NCBI GenBank assembly: GCA_946481275.1
Contig: CAMLMV010000015.1
Coordinates: forward strand, 72,678 to 136,677
From: an uncultured Massilia sp.
Lineage (GTDB): Bacteria; Pseudomonadota; Gammaproteobacteria; Burkholderiales; Burkholderiaceae
DNA: 64,000 nucleotides
Direction of reading: 5' to 3'
Part shown: piece after piece, positions 54,450 through 62,936 of the stretch
How the letters are laid out: every line of letters begins with the position of its first letter
How positions within the stretch are numbered: the stretch's first letter is position 1
The notes under the pieces: model-generated
The model's database searches: none
What the model saw: only the letters and a program-made list of their open reading frames with translations
Told to the model about the DNA's origin: nothing
Made by a program: the position numbers and the translations under genes

Positions 54450-55610
54450 ATGACTGTCTTCGAACGCGCGCTACGCTTGATTGTGGCCGGCGTCCTGCTG
54501 CTGGGCTTGTCCAGTTGCGGCGGCGACGTGGGCATCGGCATCGGGATCGGCTGGTTCCACGAGCCCGACCATCCCTGGCCCGACCATCCCGACTGGCCCA
54601 GCTGGCCCGACCGGCCGCAGGGCGCCACGGGCCTGTTCCCGATCGCGGGTGACGTCTGCGGGCAATGCGCCGGCTCACAGGACGGCACTGGGTCCAAGGC
54701 CCGCTTCAACGGACCGCAAGGCATCACGGCGGATGCGGCGGGCAATCTGTACGTGGCGGAAAGCGCCAGCGCCACCGTGCGCAGGATTTCTCCCGACGGT
54801 GCGGTGACGACGCTGGCGGGCACGCGCGCCGCCGTCGGCTATGCGGACGGCGGCGCGGCGGCCCGCTTCAACGATCCGAGCCGGATCGTCGCGGACGGCA
54901 AGGGCAATGTGTACGTGACGGACAGCGGCAACTCCGTCATACGCCGCGTGGCGCCGGACGGCACGACGACCACCATCGCCGGCGACGGCACGTGCGGCAG
55001 CGCGGACGGCCGGGGCGTCGCGGCGCGCTTCTGCAGACCCCGCGGCATCGCGCTGGACCAGCACGGCAACCTGTGGGTGGCCGACACCGGCAACCACATG
55101 CTGCGCCGCATCGACGCGAGCGGCAACGTGACCACGGTGGCCGGCACGCCGGGCGTGTGCGGCAGCCGCGACGGCAACGGCGGACAGGCGCAGTTCTGCG
55201 AACCGCAGGACGTGGGCGTGGACAACTGGAACAACGTCTACGTCGTCGACACGGGCAATTCGACGATCCGCATGGTGAACGACAAGGGCACCGTGTCCAC
55301 CCTGGCCGGCCAGCCGGGACGCTGCGACGCGGTGGACGGCAGCCCGGGCGTCTCGCGCCTGTGTGCACCGAGCGGCATCGCGGTCGACGGCAACGATTTA
55401 TACATCGCCGACACGGGCAACTCGACCATCCGCCGCATCAACCTGGACAATGTAACGAGCACCGTGGCCGGCGTGCCCGGCCACGCGGGCATCACCCTCG
55501 GCGCCCTGCCCGGCAGCCTGGACCGGCCGATCGGCGTGACGCTGGCCCCCGACCGCTCGATCGCGCTCACGACGCACAATCTCGTCGTCAAGCTGTTGCC
55601 GGCGAAATAG
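54450..55610 (+). CDS. NHL-repeat lipoprotein
   Basis: A 386-residue protein with a lipobox (LLLGLSSCGGD, Cys about 24), then a low-complexity stretch rich in His, Pro, Asp and Trp (HPWPDHPDWPSWPDRP), then five or six NHL repeats of a beta-propeller (GPQGITADAAGNLYVAESAS, DPSRIVADGKGNVYVTDSGN, RPRGIALDQHGNLWVADTGN, EPQDVGVDNWNNVYVVDTGN). Start 54450 with GGAG eight bases before. Likely lipid-anchored; function unknown. Confidence 0.85.
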   Translation: MTVFERALRLIVAGVLLLGLSSCGGDVGIGIGIGWFHEPDHPWPDHPDWPSWPDRPQGATGLFPIAGDVCGQCAGSQDGTGSKARFNGPQGITADAAGNLYVAESASATVRRISPDGAVTTLAGTRAAVGYADGGAAARFNDPSRIVADGKGNVYVTDSGNSVIRRVAPDGTTTTIAGDGTCGSADGRGVAARFCRPRGIALDQHGNLWVADTGNHMLRRIDASGNVTTVAGTPGVCGSRDGNGGQAQFCEPQDVGVDNWNNVYVVDTGNSTIRMVNDKGTVSTLAGQPGRCDAVDGSPGVSRLCAPSGIAVDGNDLYIADTGNSTIRRINLDNVTSTVAGVPGHAGITLGALPGSLDRPIGVTLAPDRSIALTTHNLVVKLLPAK

Positions 55611-55612
55611 TT

Positions 55613-55915
55613 TTATGTAGGGCGCACGGGGTTGCTGGCGTCGTTACCGACGACGGTGATCCACGACCGCACGTGCCACTGCGTGACGAGACCGTGGACG
55701 ACATACGGATCGGCGCGGGCGAAGCGCTCGGCGGCGTCCGACGATTCGCCGGTGAACAGCAGCACGGCCTTGTCGGCGGGATCGGCCAGCGCACCGGCGA
55801 TGACGATCTCGCCGCGCTCCTGGGCTTCCCAGGCCAGCTTCAGGTGTTCGTTGCGGAATTCGCCGCGACGCTCCAGGTAGTCCGGGGCCAGGTCATAGAT
55901 CAGCAGAAAGTGCAC
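55613..55915 (-). CDS. YciI family protein
   Basis: A 100-residue YciI-like protein (MHFLLIYDLAPDYLERRGEF, GEIVIAGALADPADKAVLLF, DPYVVHGLVTQWHVRSW), a ferredoxin-like dimer fold with a His/Asp pair. Function is not established. Alone, convergent with the NHL gene. The ATG at 55915 follows GGAG. Confidence 0.9.
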   Translation of the reverse strand: MHFLLIYDLAPDYLERRGEFRNEHLKLAWEAQERGEIVIAGALADPADKAVLLFTGESSDAAERFARADPYVVHGLVTQWHVRSWITVVGNDASNPVRPT

Positions 55916-56032
55916 AGTATTTCTCCGTCAAAACGCGATGGTGTGGGACATGGTAATCGCTTCAACGCGGCAGCGTCGTGTCAAGGCGGTTTGCACAACC
56001 TGCACGACGGCGGCGCGTGACAGCATTGGGGG

Positions 56033-56335
56033 ATGAAACGACATCACATCACACTCGGTGCGTCCACCACCGCCAACGGCACCGTGACGTCGGCGAGTTC
56101 GCGGAGCTCGATTAACGGCGTCCGCGTTGCGCTCGAGGGCGATACCGTCGATTGCCGGACCTGCGGCAGCACGGGCGTCATCCGCTGCGTCGGCCCGCGT
56201 ATTCCGGAGCGCTACAACGGCAAGCAGGTCGCGCTGGAAAACGACTTGTGCATCTGCAACTGCCCAAGGCCGCCCAGGCTGGTTGCGAACCAGACGAGCA
56301 AAGCGCAGTTCGTCGACGGTGGCGATACAAAATGA
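56033..56335 (+). CDS. PAAR-domain protein (type VI secretion spike tip)
   Basis: A 100-residue PAAR protein: ITLGASTTANGTVTSASSRS, INGVRVALEGDTVDCRTCGS, ALENDLCICNCPRPPRLVA. PAAR proteins cap the VgrG spike of type VI secretion systems and can carry effectors; this one is short, with no effector domain. No other T6SS gene lies in the window. Its stop overlaps the start of the next (frameshifted) gene by ATGA. Confidence 0.85.
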   Translation: MKRHHITLGASTTANGTVTSASSRSSINGVRVALEGDTVDCRTCGSTGVIRCVGPRIPERYNGKQVALENDLCICNCPRPPRLVANQTSKAQFVDGGDTK

Positions 56336-56675
56336 ATAGACGACAGGTGAAACGTATCGGACGTTTTGCTTTGCTGCCTATCAGTTCGAAACCTCCGCCG
56401 GTTACCTGCTCGTGATCGATCAGGATTGCCCGTTCGAAGAGACGTTTCATTTCATCCTGCTCGACCGCGATTTGCACATCCGCGCCCGCCGTAGCCTCGG
56501 TGCCACCTTTTCGTTCGTTCCCGGTAACCAAGTCCGGACGCTGCGACAACTGGTCTGGGAGGATGACTGGCACTTCCTGGCCACCCTGACCGGCCCTGTC
56601 GAATGCTGGCGGTTCACCATCCGACCGTCCGGCATTCCCTTCATTCATCCGCGCCTGACCGCGACACGGGTGTGA
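56332..56675 (+). pseudogene. Frameshifted gene coupled to the PAAR gene
   Basis: An ATG at 56332 overlaps the PAAR stop (ATGA). It reads MNRRQVKRIGRFALLPISSK and stops at 56415 in that frame. From about 56365 another frame continues without stop to 56675 (FAAYQFETSAGYLLVIDQDC, LLDRDLHIRARRSLGATFSF, WHFLATLTGPVECWRFTIRP). Adding one T to the TTTT run at 56364-56367 would join them into about 115 residues. This is a single-base loss, either real or a sequencing error. I do not recognise the family; a partner of the PAAR protein is likely. Confidence 0.6.
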
Positions 56676-56784
56676 CCGTGCCCTACGGTACTGTGCGTAG
56701 CCGGCAGCCAGCCTTATGCCACACTTGACTTCTCCCGCCGGCCCGCTCATCCCTTCTGCCGGCACGATCTTTTCTGGAGGAACC

Positions 56785-57327
56785 ATGCCCAAATCGACGA
56801 TTGCCGGCCATCCGCTGCACCCGATGCTGATCGTGGCGCCGGCCGCCCTGATTCCGTTCGGATTCATCCTCGACGCCATGCACCGCGCAACGGACAACGA
56901 CGACTATGCGAACGCCGCCTTCTACAGCCTGACCGGTGGCCTCATCGGCGGTCTCGCGGCCGGGGTCGCCGGGGCCATGGATTACCTGGAAATCGAGAAC
57001 GAGACGGAGGTCAAGCAGACGGCCAACGTCCACGCGATGCTGAACGGCGGTGCGCTTGCGGTGACGGCGGCCAATCTTGCTCTGCGGCGCAACGGCTACA
57101 AGCACACGGGCGGGTCGCTGGCGCTGTCGGCGATCGCCGCCATCGGCGTGGTCGTGTCCGGCTGGTTCGGCGGTCGCATGGTCTACGAGCAAGGGATGCG
57201 CGTCAAAGGCGTCAGTCCCGTCGAGCATGCGCCCGAGGCGAAGATGCTGCCGGGCGACGAGCGCGTCGCGCATGCGCTGCACGACGCGGAGCGTTACGCG
57301 CCCTCGTCCGGCCCCATGCTGCACTAG
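56785..57327 (+). CDS. DUF2231 family membrane protein
   Basis: A 180-residue protein of the DUF2231 family: IAGHPLHPMLIVAPAALIPFG (HPLHP motif), ALSAIAAIGVVVSGWFGGRM and four membrane helices. Function is unknown. I start at 56785 because GGAGG lies five bases before; upstream in-frame codons are not needed. Its end overlaps the next minus-strand gene by four bases. Confidence 0.87.
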   Translation: MPKSTIAGHPLHPMLIVAPAALIPFGFILDAMHRATDNDDYANAAFYSLTGGLIGGLAAGVAGAMDYLEIENETEVKQTANVHAMLNGGALAVTAANLALRRNGYKHTGGSLALSAIAAIGVVVSGWFGGRMVYEQGMRVKGVSPVEHAPEAKMLPGDERVAHALHDAERYAPSSGPMLH

Positions 57328-60300
57328 AGCTGGGCAGCTCGACGGCGGACAGGGTTGTTGGCGGCGCCCGGCGTCGCCAGGTCGTCCGCCGCCGTCATCA
57401 CCGTGCCTGCCGGATGGTCTTTGGCGAGCGGGCGGGTGAAGACGAGGCCCGTACCCGACACGCTGGCGCCTGCGTCATGGGCGCGCGTCAACGGCGCCTG
57501 GAGCGTCAGCTTGCCTGATTTCCACCCCGTCTCCACCGCGGCGACGACGCCCTGCTCTACATCCGCGCCGCTGCCGACGATCACCGCCTGGCCGACCGCG
57601 AACTGGCGCGCATCGTCGACGCGAACGACCGTCGCGCCCTTGTCCGCAGGCGCCGATGCACGGGTGAGCCCGGACGAACCGACCGTTGCGACCGTCAGGG
57701 TTTCGGCGTGGTCGCCAGCATCGACGACGACGGACTGTCCGGGCGCAAAGTGCGTGACCGTGCCGGCCTTGACGCTCGTCGAGCCCGCCGCCGTCGCGCC
57801 CGTCCGGACGGAGACGGACGTCACGAAATCCGCGCAATCGTTGTCGTTGTCCTGGCCGTCGGGATAGCGTCCCGTGCTGCCCTGGGCCGCGTCGACTTGC
57901 GCGACGGTACCGCTGAACGGGATGCCCGGGAGGGCACGGTCCCACGTCGGCTCGTTCGGAATGCCCGGCGTTGCCGCATAACAGGTGGCGGCCTTGCCCG
58001 GGGCGCCGCGGAATCCACCGGATGCCCACGGGTCGACGAGATCCCCGTAATTCAGGCTGTCGACCACAAGTCCCGCCGCATCGCGCAGCACCATGCTGCC
58101 CGCTTCCCGGGACAGCACCGGGCCGCCGAACCACTGGTTCGGGTTGCCCTGGAAGCCCGCGGTCGCGGTGTCCACCCGCACGACGGCGTCCGTGCCGTGG
58201 GCGCGCGTCAACGCACGGTCGAGCACGATGCCGCTGCCCGCCGGGCGGACCGGCTCATTGCTCGAGTGCGCGTGGCGGGTGGCGGGCGTGAAGCTGATGC
58301 CCGTGCCGCGCACGCTGAACGGCAGGTTGGCGGCATGGCCGTACTTCAATGGCGCCGCCAGGTCGAGGCCCGTGCCCGGCTCCACGAACGGTTCGTTGGC
58401 CACGTGGCTTTGGGCGAGCGCCGGAGAAATGGTCAGCGTGAGGTTGCCGCCCGGCGTACCCTCGACGCGCACGATGTCCACGGTTTGGAGCTTGCCGGGC
58501 GCGCCGATCACGGCCTTGCCCGGTGTGTAATCGACATTCTTCTTCGTGGGGAAGCCGATCGCGCCATGCACGACGATCGTCGTGGCGCCCGCAGCGGCAT
58601 CGCGGGCCAGGCTCGTACGGCGGGCGGCCGTGCCCACGTGCTTGACGGTGACCATGTCGATGCCGTGATCGGCGCTGTCGATGTCGAGGCGGATCCTGTC
58701 GCCGGCGGCAATGCCAGCGGTCGACGTCACCTGGATATTGGTCGATCCGGCCGCCGCATCGAGACCGAGCCACGCCTGGCTACCCGCCGAACCGACGCCG
58801 GTGACGGTCACTTTCTCGTACCGTTCGGTCGCGCGCCCGTCGACCGGATAGGCGGTGCCGTAGCCCAGAGCGAGGGTATCGCCGACGGCAAAACCCTCGG
58901 TGGTGGTCACGGGGACGCTCGTCGAGCCGGCGGGAATGGTGATGATGGGGCCGTCGGGCAGCGGCTGCCACAGCGGCGTCGCCTGGCCGGCCGCCGTGCC
59001 GACACGGACCACCTTGCGGGTTTCGTCGCCAACCATGATGGTGTCGCCCGGCTTGATGCCATCGACGTTCCGCACGTGGATGGTCGCGTCGCCCGGCCGG
59101 GCAGGCAGGACGAGGCCGGAATTGGACAGGCCAAGTACATAAAAGCCCTTCGGCGCCAGCCTGGTCCTGGCGGGAATCTTCACCCTGGAGAACAGCGGCT
59201 CGCGCGTCGCGTGCGGCGCAAACGTCCAGTTCGAGATGTCGACCTCTTTCTCGCCGGCGTTGTATAACTCGATGAACGCATTGGTCGCGTTAGCGCGCGC
59301 GCCGTCGCTCAGGCGGAATTCGTTGATTTTTACCGGCGCCACATTGCGCACCTTCGCGGCGGCCGATTCGGTACGGCCGGCCCACGTGGCCATGCCTTTC
59401 AGGTCGCCGTTGAACGGCGCGGCACCGGACTTCACCGTGAAAGCGGCATGCACGCTTTGACCGGGCGCGATCGCGTCGGGGATGGTTTTCGCGGCCGCAT
59501 TGACGCTCCAGCCCTTCGGCACCGCCATCGACAGCGTGACGCCCCGCACGGGTTGGCCCGTCGTATTTGTGAACGTGACCGTCAGGTCCCTGGATTGCAG
59601 CGGCGCGAACGTGTGCAGGCTGGCCGGGACGTCGGACGCCGCCGTGGTCCCGACGCTGACGGCCGCGACAGCGTAACGGGCCGCCGCCACGTTCTGCGCG
59701 ACCAGCTGGTCCGTCTCATTGGACGGATACGTGCGCGGCGCCGTCATCGCGCCTTCGTAGAACGTGCCTTGCGACGCGGTGCTGTTGTCGCCGCCATTGC
59801 CGAGAAGGACGGCGCCCTGCTTGCGCATGGGATCGTACGACGCATCGATCCGGCGGCCTTCGTACATCACGGCCAGTTGCCCCCGCTGGGCATCGCCGCC
59901 CAGCGTGGCCCAGTGTCCGGGCTTGCCTTTCGTGACGGCCGTGATGAAGCGCGAATCGAGCGTCGGCAGGTTGGCGCACAGCTTCGATTTGTCGTCGTTG
60001 ACGCACCCGACCAGGTTGTTCTCATGGTCGGACATCACCCAGGGCCCGGGCCCGCTGCCGCGATACCACCCTTTCGCATTGCCGAAATAGATGGCTTCCA
60101 TGGTGCCGTTGTCGTCGTCGATGCTGTCGATCTCGCCATTGCCATAGTCGAAGCAGCACGCACCGTTGTAGTGATAGCCATTGATGACGGCATATTGCCC
60201 GCCCGCCTGGTCATCGACGGGCACGCCGTGCGTATCGTTCAGGCGCAGGCCCATGCCCGGCGCGATGTACACGCCATACACCTTGTGTCCCATGACGGTG

Positions 60301-60716
60301 ACCGGTGCCAGGTCCGCCAGCGGCAGATTGTCCATGCCGCCCAGCGCGGGCCCGGTCCAGGTGCCGCGCGGCGCCTGCACGAGGTGATTGCGCTTGCCTG
60401 ACTGGTCGTACAGGATCGTGATCCAGCAATAGGTGCCGGTGCAAAACGCATCCTGCGCGGCCGCGTCCGCATAGCCGGCGCCGCGCACGACGCCGATGTC
60501 GCGCGTTTTGCCGTCCGACTGGCGCATGACCTGGTACAGCGGTCCGTTGTACGCGGCGTAGAGGGCGCGCGTGGTGCTGTGCGCGGCGACGCAGGGCGCG
60601 CCCGCCTTCGCATAGATGTCGCAGGGGCCTTCCGGCCGGGCTGCCTGGGTGGATGCCAGGGCCGGCAGTCCACTCAACAGCAGCGCCAGGCTGACGAACA
60701 GTTTTAGAATATTCAT
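57324..60716 (-). CDS. Secreted GH54-type alpha-L-arabinofuranosidase with NEW3 and lamin-tail-like domains
   Basis: A 1130-residue exported protein with a signal peptide (MNILKLFVSLALLLSGLPAL). Residues 25-350 match the GH54 arabinofuranosidase B catalytic domain (GPCDIYAKAGAPCVAAHSTT, NGACCFDYGNGEIDSIDDD); the Glu of TMEAIYFGN and Asp of GNGGDNS are the expected catalytic pair. Then a NEW3-like domain (about 360-455), and a lamin-tail-like domain starting near 462 (VKINEFRLSDG, FIELYNAGEKEVDISNW). This is broken near 555 by repeated modules (AAGSTNIQVTSTAGIAAGDR) and resumes near 865. The usual CBM42 is not seen. It should release arabinose from plant polymers outside the cell. Confidence 0.85.
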   Translation of the reverse strand: MNILKLFVSLALLLSGLPALASTQAARPEGPCDIYAKAGAPCVAAHSTTRALYAAYNGPLYQVMRQSDGKTRDIGVVRGAGYADAAAQDAFCTGTYCWITILYDQSGKRNHLVQAPRGTWTGPALGGMDNLPLADLAPVTVMGHKVYGVYIAPGMGLRLNDTHGVPVDDQAGGQYAVINGYHYNGACCFDYGNGEIDSIDDDNGTMEAIYFGNAKGWYRGSGPGPWVMSDHENNLVGCVNDDKSKLCANLPTLDSRFITAVTKGKPGHWATLGGDAQRGQLAVMYEGRRIDASYDPMRKQGAVLLGNGGDNSTASQGTFYEGAMTAPRTYPSNETDQLVAQNVAAARYAVAAVSVGTTAASDVPASLHTFAPLQSRDLTVTFTNTTGQPVRGVTLSMAVPKGWSVNAAAKTIPDAIAPGQSVHAAFTVKSGAAPFNGDLKGMATWAGRTESAAAKVRNVAPVKINEFRLSDGARANATNAFIELYNAGEKEVDISNWTFAPHATREPLFSRVKIPARTRLAPKGFYVLGLSNSGLVLPARPGDATIHVRNVDGIKPGDTIMVGDETRKVVRVGTAAGQATPLWQPLPDGPIITIPAGSTSVPVTTTEGFAVGDTLALGYGTAYPVDGRATERYEKVTVTGVGSAGSQAWLGLDAAAGSTNIQVTSTAGIAAGDRIRLDIDSADHGIDMVTVKHVGTAARRTSLARDAAAGATTIVVHGAIGFPTKKNVDYTPGKAVIGAPGKLQTVDIVRVEGTPGGNLTLTISPALAQSHVANEPFVEPGTGLDLAAPLKYGHAANLPFSVRGTGISFTPATRHAHSSNEPVRPAGSGIVLDRALTRAHGTDAVVRVDTATAGFQGNPNQWFGGPVLSREAGSMVLRDAAGLVVDSLNYGDLVDPWASGGFRGAPGKAATCYAATPGIPNEPTWDRALPGIPFSGTVAQVDAAQGSTGRYPDGQDNDNDCADFVTSVSVRTGATAAGSTSVKAGTVTHFAPGQSVVVDAGDHAETLTVATVGSSGLTRASAPADKGATVVRVDDARQFAVGQAVIVGSGADVEQGVVAAVETGWKSGKLTLQAPLTRAHDAGASVSGTGLVFTRPLAKDHPAGTVMTAADDLATPGAANNPVRRRAAQL

Positions 60717-60777
60717 GTTATCGATCTCATCTCTCCAAGACATCCCATCGTAGAGTCGACACCATGTCCTGAACCAA

Positions 60778-61665
60778 TTACTTTTTTCTTTCGATCGATA
60801 TCGATTTTGAAATGCCACGCTGGTCAGCCGCGCGGGCGACGATCGCATCGGCATGCGCCTGCGCACGCGCCTTCTGGTCCGGCGTGAGGCCGGTGCCGAT
60901 CTCGTCGAGGAAGGGGCCGTTGAACGGGATGGCCTGCTGCTCGGGCACGCCGTCCAGCTTGACCATGATGTCGCGCAGCGCCATGCCGTAGGCCAGCGCG
61001 CTCTGGCGGTCCGCGGCGATGGCCGGGTGGCCGAACCAGAAACCCGTGAACAGCTGATACAGGCTCGCCCAGTAGCCCTGCTCGGCCTGCTCGTTCAGCA
61101 TCCCGTTGATCCGTTCCTTCCACTCCTTCACGAGCGGATCGTCGGGGCGCGTCGTGAGCGCAGTCGGGTCGCCGAACGGGCCTTCTTCCACCAGTTCCGC
61201 CAGCGCGCCGTCCACGCCCGCGCGCGCGGCGCGCTCGAGATGGTCGATGCGCGCCATCTTCATTCTTTCGCTCACGGTCGCGCAGGCACGCGCGGGATCG
61301 GCGATGGCATCCGGCTCCGTCCCGTCACGTTCGGGCAGGTGCCCCGTGCGACCGAACACGACGCAGGCGTGCAGCAGCCACCACGCGCGATACGCGTCAT
61401 GCGGATCGCCGCTCGCGGCCAGGCGCTCGATGCGCTGCGCGAGCGGTTCGGCGGGCACCGGCGGCAGGGTCGCCGGCGGCGTGCCCAGGTCGGACAGCCA
61501 GGCCGGTCCGGCCGCCGCACCTGCCGACGCCCCGGTCGTCGACACTGGCGGCGCGGGCACCGCGGCCGGCGTGACGGCCGGCGGCGTCGACCGCCACACA
61601 GGCACCACCAGCACCGCCAACAGGCCCAGCCCGGCACATGCCGGCACGACCGCGTTCCACTTCAT
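60778..61665 (-). CDS. Membrane-anchored protein of unknown function
   Basis: A 295-residue protein with an N-terminal anchor (VVPACAGLGLLAVLVVPVW, residues 5-24) then a Pro/Ala-rich linker and a helical domain (YRAWWLLHACVVFGRTGHLP, LVEEGPFGDPTALTTRPDDP, INGMLNEQAEQGYWASLYQL) that could be made of Sel1-like repeats. GGAGG precedes its ATG at 61665. Family not recognised. It lies 61 bases upstream of the arabinofuranosidase gene on the same strand, with no clear link. Confidence 0.75.
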   Translation of the reverse strand: MKWNAVVPACAGLGLLAVLVVPVWRSTPPAVTPAAVPAPPVSTTGASAGAAAGPAWLSDLGTPPATLPPVPAEPLAQRIERLAASGDPHDAYRAWWLLHACVVFGRTGHLPERDGTEPDAIADPARACATVSERMKMARIDHLERAARAGVDGALAELVEEGPFGDPTALTTRPDDPLVKEWKERINGMLNEQAEQGYWASLYQLFTGFWFGHPAIAADRQSALAYGMALRDIMVKLDGVPEQQAIPFNGPFLDEIGTGLTPDQKARAQAHADAIVARAADQRGISKSISIERKK

Positions 61666-61842
61666 CGAGCCTCCACATCCTGTTTTCATGGACAGCCTAA
61701 CAAAGCCCGCAGCGCGCATACAACGCCGGCGCTGTAACAGGATGTTGCAGCAAAGCTACTCTCCGTGAATTCGCACCATAATGAAGACGTATTTGATGGG
61801 CAGCGCACAGACTTCATCCGTACCCAGAGGTAGACTGTATAC

Positions 61843-62790
61843 ATGAGCACACATAAAAAATTGGCGGCAGGTATGGCTGGCTTTGCCAGCATGTTGTGGC
61901 TGGGCCTCACGGCCGCGGTCGCGGCCAACCAGCGCCGTCTCGTGTTCAATCCCACCGTCGAGCGCGAAGTGGAGCATCCGCGCAGCAGCGGCCACCGCAC
62001 CCGTCCCGTCGTGCTGCGCGCCAAGGACGGCACGCGGCTGTCCGGCTGGCTGATGACGCCGAAGACGCCCGGCCTGCGGCCCGCCGTCGTCTATTTCGGC
62101 GGCCGCTCCGAGGAAGTGTCCTGGGTCGTGCGCGATGCCGGCAAGCTGTTTCCCGGGATGGCCGTGCTGGCCGTGAACTACCGCGGCTACGGCGATTCCC
62201 ACGGCGACCCGGCCGAGGCGCACATGATCGACGACGCCTGCATGCTGTTCGACTGGATGGCCGCGCACCACCACGTGGATCCGAAGCGCATCGCCGTCGT
62301 CGGCCGCAGCCTCGGGTCCGGCGTGGCCGTGCAGGTCGCGAAAGAGCGGCCAGTGCACTCCGTCGTGCTGATCACGCCTTACGATTCGATCCTCGCCCTC
62401 GCCAAGCGCAAGTTCCGCGTGATGCCGATCGAGTACATGCTGCGCCACCGCTTCGAGTCGATCAAGTACGCGCCCACGCTGAAGGCGCCGACCTTCGTGC
62501 TGCGCGCGGCCAGCGACGACGTCGTGCCCCATTCGCACACCGACCAGCTCGTTGCCAAGCTGGCCCAGCTGATCGGGGACGAGACCGTGCCCGACTCGGA
62601 CCACCTGAATATCCCGTACCTGGAAGACACGCAGGTCCGCATCGCCCGCTTCCTCACGTCGCAGTTCGCCAAGCCGATCGAGATCCCCTCTCCCGCGCCT
62701 GCGCCGGCGCCCGACATCGTCGTACCGGCTGCAACGGCGCCGACGGTCGCCGCCATCATCGTTCCGCCCGCACTCCCGCTTGCCGACTGA
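61843..62790 (+). CDS. Alpha/beta hydrolase, membrane-anchored
   Basis: A 315-residue hydrolase with an N-terminal hydrophobic segment (GMAGFASMLWLGLTAAVAA) and the nucleophile elbow in VVGRSLGSGVAV (Ser about 148). Asp in RAASDDVVP and His in SDHLNIPYL complete the triad. Similar to FrsA/YfhR-like (BAAT) hydrolases. A Pro/Ala-rich tail (about 280-315) ends the protein. Substrate unknown. Region ahead, 61666-61842, shows no firm promoter. Confidence 0.88.
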   Translation: MSTHKKLAAGMAGFASMLWLGLTAAVAANQRRLVFNPTVEREVEHPRSSGHRTRPVVLRAKDGTRLSGWLMTPKTPGLRPAVVYFGGRSEEVSWVVRDAGKLFPGMAVLAVNYRGYGDSHGDPAEAHMIDDACMLFDWMAAHHHVDPKRIAVVGRSLGSGVAVQVAKERPVHSVVLITPYDSILALAKRKFRVMPIEYMLRHRFESIKYAPTLKAPTFVLRAASDDVVPHSHTDQLVAKLAQLIGDETVPDSDHLNIPYLEDTQVRIARFLTSQFAKPIEIPSPAPAPAPDIVVPAATAPTVAAIIVPPALPLAD

Positions 62791-62821
62791 AACGGCGCTA
62801 TTTATATGTCAACGAAATAAA

Positions 62822-62869
62822 TGGCAAAGCAAAATCGTATTTGCCACGAATAAACTGGCTGATGCATAG
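62822..62869 (+). promoter_or_regulatory. Promoter/operator before the BMP gene, shared with the deo operon
   Basis: TGGCAAA-N11-TTTGCCA (62822-62846) is a perfect 7-bp dyad. TTGCCA (62841-62846), 17 bases, GCATAG (62864-62869) could be -35 and -10. The same arrangement and block AAAATNGTATTTGCCA / ATGCATAGTT occurs before the deo operon. Confidence 0.55.
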
Positions 62870-62936
62870 TTCCGAGAATCCCCCTCCCTGCACAGCCGTT
62901 GCGCCGGTAAAATACGGGATTCAGGAGCCCAAATCG

